Assembly: GCF_021390645.1 (NCBI RefSeq)
Contig: NZ_JAJEJT010000005.1
Coordinates: 372,001-436,000, forward strand
DNA length: 64,000 bases
Source: Paraburkholderia flagellata
GTDB lineage: Bacteria; Pseudomonadota; Gammaproteobacteria; Burkholderiales; Burkholderiaceae
Reading direction: 5' to 3'
Shown here: piece by piece, positions 61,250 through 64,000 of the stretch
How positions within the stretch are numbered: position 1 is the stretch's first letter
How the letters are laid out: the number at the start of each line of letters is the position of its first letter
Translations under genes and position numbers: made by a program
The notes under the pieces: generated by a model
Told to the model about the DNA's origin: nothing
Databases searched by the model: none
What the model saw: only the letters and a program-made list of their open reading frames with translations

Positions 61250-62535
61250 GCTGCCCTCCGCTCCATAACCTGTTTGAGTATCGTTCGGCACGACACGACG
61301 CCCGCGAGCTTGCCCGCCGCGTCCGTCACCGGCACGTCGTGTTGCTGGCTCAGTGCGATCGCGGAGAGTTCGTGCAGGTCGGTGTCGAGCGAGACCGTGC
61401 TCAGGTCCTTGAGCAATGCTTCGCGCAGGGGCTGGGCACCCGCCTTGTGCAGCGACGCAGGCGTGACGCACCCCTGGTAGCGGCCGGCTTGATCGCACAC
61501 ATAGCCACACTCGGCGCCGCTATCGATCAGTTGATTGAGGTAACGCTCCGCAGGCGCACCAACGTCGCCGGAAATGAGTCCACGCTCGACGCGGGTAAGC
61601 AGGCTTTCGGCCTTGAGAAAGCGCGAAACGTCGACGTGGCGGAAAAAGTCCCGCACGTAGTCGTCGGCCGGAGACTGGATGAGTTCAGCCGGCGTGCCAA
61701 CCTGGATCAGGCAGCCATCTTTCATGATGCCGATACGGCCGCCGATCTTGATGGCCTCTTCAATATCGTGCGAAATGAAAACAATGGTTCGCTGCTCTTC
61801 TTTCTGGAGCCGCAGCAATTCGCTCTGCATTTCGAAGCGAATGAGCGGATCGAGTGCCGAGAAGGCTTCGTCCATCAACAGGACGGCAGGGTTGACCGCC
61901 AGGGCGCGTGCAAGACCGACCCGCTGCTGCATGCCGCCGGACAATTCACCGGGTAGAAGTTTTTCGTAAGAGCCGAGACCCACGCGAGTGAGTGCGGCGC
62001 GGGCGATTTCATAGCGCTCGGACTTCTTCATGCCCGCGACTTCCAGACCGTATGAGATGTTGTCGAGCACCGTGCGATTCGGCAGCAGCGCAAACGACTG
62101 GAACACCATCGCCATCTTCTTGCGGCGCACCTCACGCAGTTCCGGCGTGGACATTGGCGCGATATCGCGGCCTTCGAGCACGACCTGGCCGGACGTCGGC
62201 TCGATCAGGCGGTTGAGCAGGCGCACAAGCGTCGACTTGCCGGAACCCGAGAGCCCCATGATGACGAAGATCTCACCGGCCCTTACGTTGAGGCTGACGT
62301 TGTTGACCGCCACCATGTTGCCGGTACGCTTGAAGACTTCATCGCGACCCAGGCCCTGCTTCACCAGTTGCGCAGCAATCTCGGGCTTCGGGCCGAAGAT
62401 CTTCGACAGGTTCCTGACCGTCAGAATGTCGGTTCCTGATATGGCGATGGGCCGGGCCACCGAAGGCGTACCCGCTGTGTTGATTGCGCCTGGCGGCATT
62501 GCGTCGCCCGGTGCGAACGTCAGATGAGGGGCCAT
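61246..62535 (-). CDS. ABC transporter ATP-binding protein with CBS domain (ProV/OpuAA-type)
   Basis: A 429-residue protein. An N-terminal extension (residues 1-35) precedes the glycine-betaine-type insertion LSKIFGPKPEIAAQLVKQGL. Walker A is MGLSGSGKSTLVRLLN, the Q-loop MAMVFQSFALLPNR, the ABC signature LSGGMQQRVGLARAL, Walker B VLLMDEAFSALDPL and the switch His FISHDIEEA. The C-terminal 130 residues contain CBS-like repeats (CGYVCDQAGRYQGCVTPASL, ALSQQHDVPVTDAAGKLAGV), which in OpuA sense ionic strength. First gene of the importer operon. Confidence 0.93.
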   Translation of the reverse strand: MAPHLTFAPGDAMPPGAINTAGTPSVARPIAISGTDILTVRNLSKIFGPKPEIAAQLVKQGLGRDEVFKRTGNMVAVNNVSLNVRAGEIFVIMGLSGSGKSTLVRLLNRLIEPTSGQVVLEGRDIAPMSTPELREVRRKKMAMVFQSFALLPNRTVLDNISYGLEVAGMKKSERYEIARAALTRVGLGSYEKLLPGELSGGMQQRVGLARALAVNPAVLLMDEAFSALDPLIRFEMQSELLRLQKEEQRTIVFISHDIEEAIKIGGRIGIMKDGCLIQVGTPAELIQSPADDYVRDFFRHVDVSRFLKAESLLTRVERGLISGDVGAPAERYLNQLIDSGAECGYVCDQAGRYQGCVTPASLHKAGAQPLREALLKDLSTVSLDTDLHELSAIALSQQHDVPVTDAAGKLAGVVSCRTILKQVMERRAA

Positions 62536-63056
62536 TTGTCATCCCAACTGGCTGGTTCAGAAAATTGACGCTGGCGAACTCCAGTACGACAAGGGGTTCT
62601 AGCGTGGCGATTCAGCTGGCCTCAACATGCACCGGGCGTCGAATCCAATACTTCGTTGAATTTCTGCTCCGGTGCAGCAGTTGATGCAGTGATTGCAGCG
62701 TAGCAATCCAAATTGCGCCCTCCAGCTACATTTTCTGGACCCTTTCCCATACCTTTGGTAATGCGTGCGAAGCGCTCTTTGCACAATGAAACGTTTAGCG
62801 AATACGCCAACGCCGCGCATTCGCTATACAGGTCGGGGCTTTGCGGGAAATTGAGTGCCGGAAACGGCCTCCCCGGCCAATGCTCGCCCTGAAGGGCGAG
62901 CCCTGCCGAACAAGGGAAAGTCCTGGGGGGCGATTTAGTGAGGGAAACTACCAGGAAAAGCGAAAAAAACGCGAGGAAATTGGCGAAAGTTCAGACGATA
63001 AAAGAATTTAACCAGGCTGAATAGCTGCCAAAGCCTTTCAGGTTGAAATCGCCCTG
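62536..63056. other. Leader region of the importer operon with hairpin and possible small ORF
   Basis: About 520 bases between the reductase gene and the ATPase gene. A perfect hairpin GCTCGCCC-TGAA-GGGCGAGC lies at 62882-62901. On the minus strand a frame ending at 62622 contains MGKGPENVAGGRNLDCYAAI and EQKFNEVLDSTPGAC. It starts at ATG 62750 or TTG 62810, is protein-like, and has no recognised family. The region should also hold the operon promoter, which I could not fix. Confidence 0.4.
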
Positions 63057-64000
63057 CTACAAATCGAGGACCAGGTTTGAAGTCGGGCGGCTGCAGCACA
63101 TTAACCGCATACCCTTCTCGATCTCACGCGGACGAATGCCGCCATTGTGTTTCATGTCGACGGAGCCTTCGAGCACCTTGGTCTTGCAGGTGCCGCATAT
63201 GCCCTGGCTGCATGACGACGGCAAGGGCACACCGGCCTTGCGCGCCGCGATGAGCACGGTTTGCGAGGCGTCCATCGTGAACGAGCGGCCCGAGCGCGCC
63301 AGTTGCACTGTAAAGCCGGTTTGTGCGGTCGACTCAGCGACCGGCTCCTGGGTGCATTCCACGGTCTGTGCGAAATTGAAGCTTTCCTGGTGATATCGGG
63401 AAGGATCGTGCCCGCCTTGCGCGAGCAGCTTTCTGGAGGCTTCCATATAACCGCCGGGGCCGCAGATGAACACCTCGCGATCGCGGTAGTCAGGCACGTG
63501 CTCCATCAAGAGATCCAGACTGAGACGCCCCACGGGACCCGGCCACGCTGGCTCGCCCCCGAGCGCCTCGCAGATATGAACGACCCGCAGCTTGTCCGAG
63601 AGCGCGCACAAATGCGAAAGCTCGTTACGGAAGATGATGTCTTCCGGCGTTCGCGCGCTATGAATGAACACGATGTCGCGGTTCAGCCCTAGGTCGAGCG
63701 CCGCGCGCGTCATGGACATCACCGGCGTGACACCGGATCCCGCTGAAAGATAAAGACTCTTTGCTGCCGGTCCCGACGAAGGCGTGAATACCCCCGACGG
63801 CCCGAAGGCCCTCAACTCGACGCCCTCTCTCATGTTCTCGTGCAGCCAGTTCGACATGGCGCCGCCTGGCACGCGCTTGACCGTAATGGTAAGCGTATAG
63901 GGACGCGTGGGCGGCGAAGAGATTGTGTAGCAACGGCTGACCTCGTTGCCATCGATTTCGGCGGACACCGTGATGAACTGCCCCGGTTCGAAGCTGAAAA
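63057..64000 (-). CDS. Rieske-partner NAD(P)H ferredoxin reductase (GbcB-like), 5' end cut by window edge
   Basis: At least 313 residues; the frame runs off the right edge. The flavin-binding region is FEPGQFITVSAE and RCYTISSPPTRPYTLTITVK, the NAD region is LYLSAGSGVTPVMSMTRAAL and REVFICGPGGYMEASRKLLA, and the C-terminal [2Fe-2S] domain is LPSSCSQGICGTCKTKVLEG with the last Cys pair in GMRLMCCSRP. The domain order (FAD-NAD-Fe2S) is that of glycine betaine demethylase reductase GbcB and hybrid-cluster-type reductases. Its oxygenase should lie beyond the edge. Same strand as the importer operon, so probably part of betaine catabolism. Confidence 0.88.
   Translation of the reverse strand, partial: FSFEPGQFITVSAEIDGNEVSRCYTISSPPTRPYTLTITVKRVPGGAMSNWLHENMREGVELRAFGPSGVFTPSSGPAAKSLYLSAGSGVTPVMSMTRAALDLGLNRDIVFIHSARTPEDIIFRNELSHLCALSDKLRVVHICEALGGEPAWPGPVGRLSLDLLMEHVPDYRDREVFICGPGGYMEASRKLLAQGGHDPSRYHQESFNFAQTVECTQEPVAESTAQTGFTVQLARSGRSFTMDASQTVLIAARKAGVPLPSSCSQGICGTCKTKVLEGSVDMKHNGGIRPREIEKGMRLMCCSRPTSNLVLDL

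Noticed and set aside
62882..62901. Perfect hairpin as a rho-independent terminator of the reductase gene
   Set aside because: It lies more than 150 bases upstream of the importer genes and is not followed by a T-run on either strand; the reductase ends at 63057 and could still use it, but evidence is insufficient.
62536..63056. A glycine riboswitch in the leader of the importer/glyA operon
   Set aside because: I looked for the conserved glycine aptamer core on the minus strand and did not see it; the only strong structure is the simple hairpin.

Overview
The window looks like a stretch of a Burkholderiales chromosome or megaplasmid (Paraburkholderia/Caballeronia-like). The coding sequence is GC-rich with strong third-position GC bias. 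LysR regulators and MHS-type MFS transporters are abundant, a DUF4148 protein is present, and most operons encode aromatic or CoA-linked catabolism. There is one tRNA (initiator Met) and no rRNA, CRISPR array, intact transposase or clear phage gene. This taxonomic reading is an inference from gene style, not from a marker gene.

Region 1 (1-18.8 kb) is catabolic and mostly on the minus strand. It begins with fumarylacetoacetase (cut by the edge), a CaiB-type CoA-transferase and an enoyl-CoA hydratase, followed by divergent TetR, MarR and LysR regulators. Next come a dienoyl-CoA-isomerase-like crotonase, a small protein, and a two-subunit molybdopterin enzyme resembling the anaerobic pyrogallol/phloroglucinol transhydroxylase. 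Then follow OmpW and a TetR-controlled operon of extradiol dioxygenase, FAH-family hydrolase and acyl-CoA synthetase. The molybdoenzyme is the most unusual item: its large subunit has an extra N-terminal SCP2-like domain, and its iron-sulfur subunit lacks three expected cysteines.

Region 2 (19-29 kb) holds single accessory genes: YdeI-like protein, AraC regulator, secreted alpha/beta hydrolase, AhpD-like protein, RidA-like protein, SnoaL-like protein, isoprenylcysteine-methyltransferase-like protein and SGNH hydrolase. Between them lie truncated genes (2HCT transporter, APC permease, oxidoreductase).

Region 3 (29-39 kb) starts at tRNA-fMet and is a rearranged accessory zone. It contains an AT-rich methyltransferase-like gene, orphan hypothetical genes, two decayed copies of a small membrane-protein gene, a LysR remnant, and a diverged segmental duplication about 3.8 kb apart. 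The duplicated segments (DUF4148 plus serine hydrolase) flank an ECF sigma factor, a UspA protein and an actinobacterial-type DapD.

Region 4 (39-51 kb) is again catabolic. An amidase and SnoaL-like pair faces an operon of MHS transporter, two-component flavin monooxygenase, flavin reductase, an EthD-like unknown protein, a LysR regulator and a second MHS transporter. A divergent LysR and a Rieske demethylase/reductase (VanAB-type) follow.

Region 5 (51.5-64 kb) reads on the minus strand. It has GlxA-type and LysR regulators, aldehyde dehydrogenase, FAD amine oxidoreductase, a DapA-family lyase or synthase, serine hydroxymethyltransferase, a glycine-betaine-type ABC importer and a Rieske-partner ferredoxin reductase (cut by the edge). 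Together they suggest import and oxidative N-demethylation of a betaine-like compound, with SHMT handling the one-carbon units. A pyrroline-5-carboxylate-reductase fragment at the 3' end hints at a proline-type betaine.
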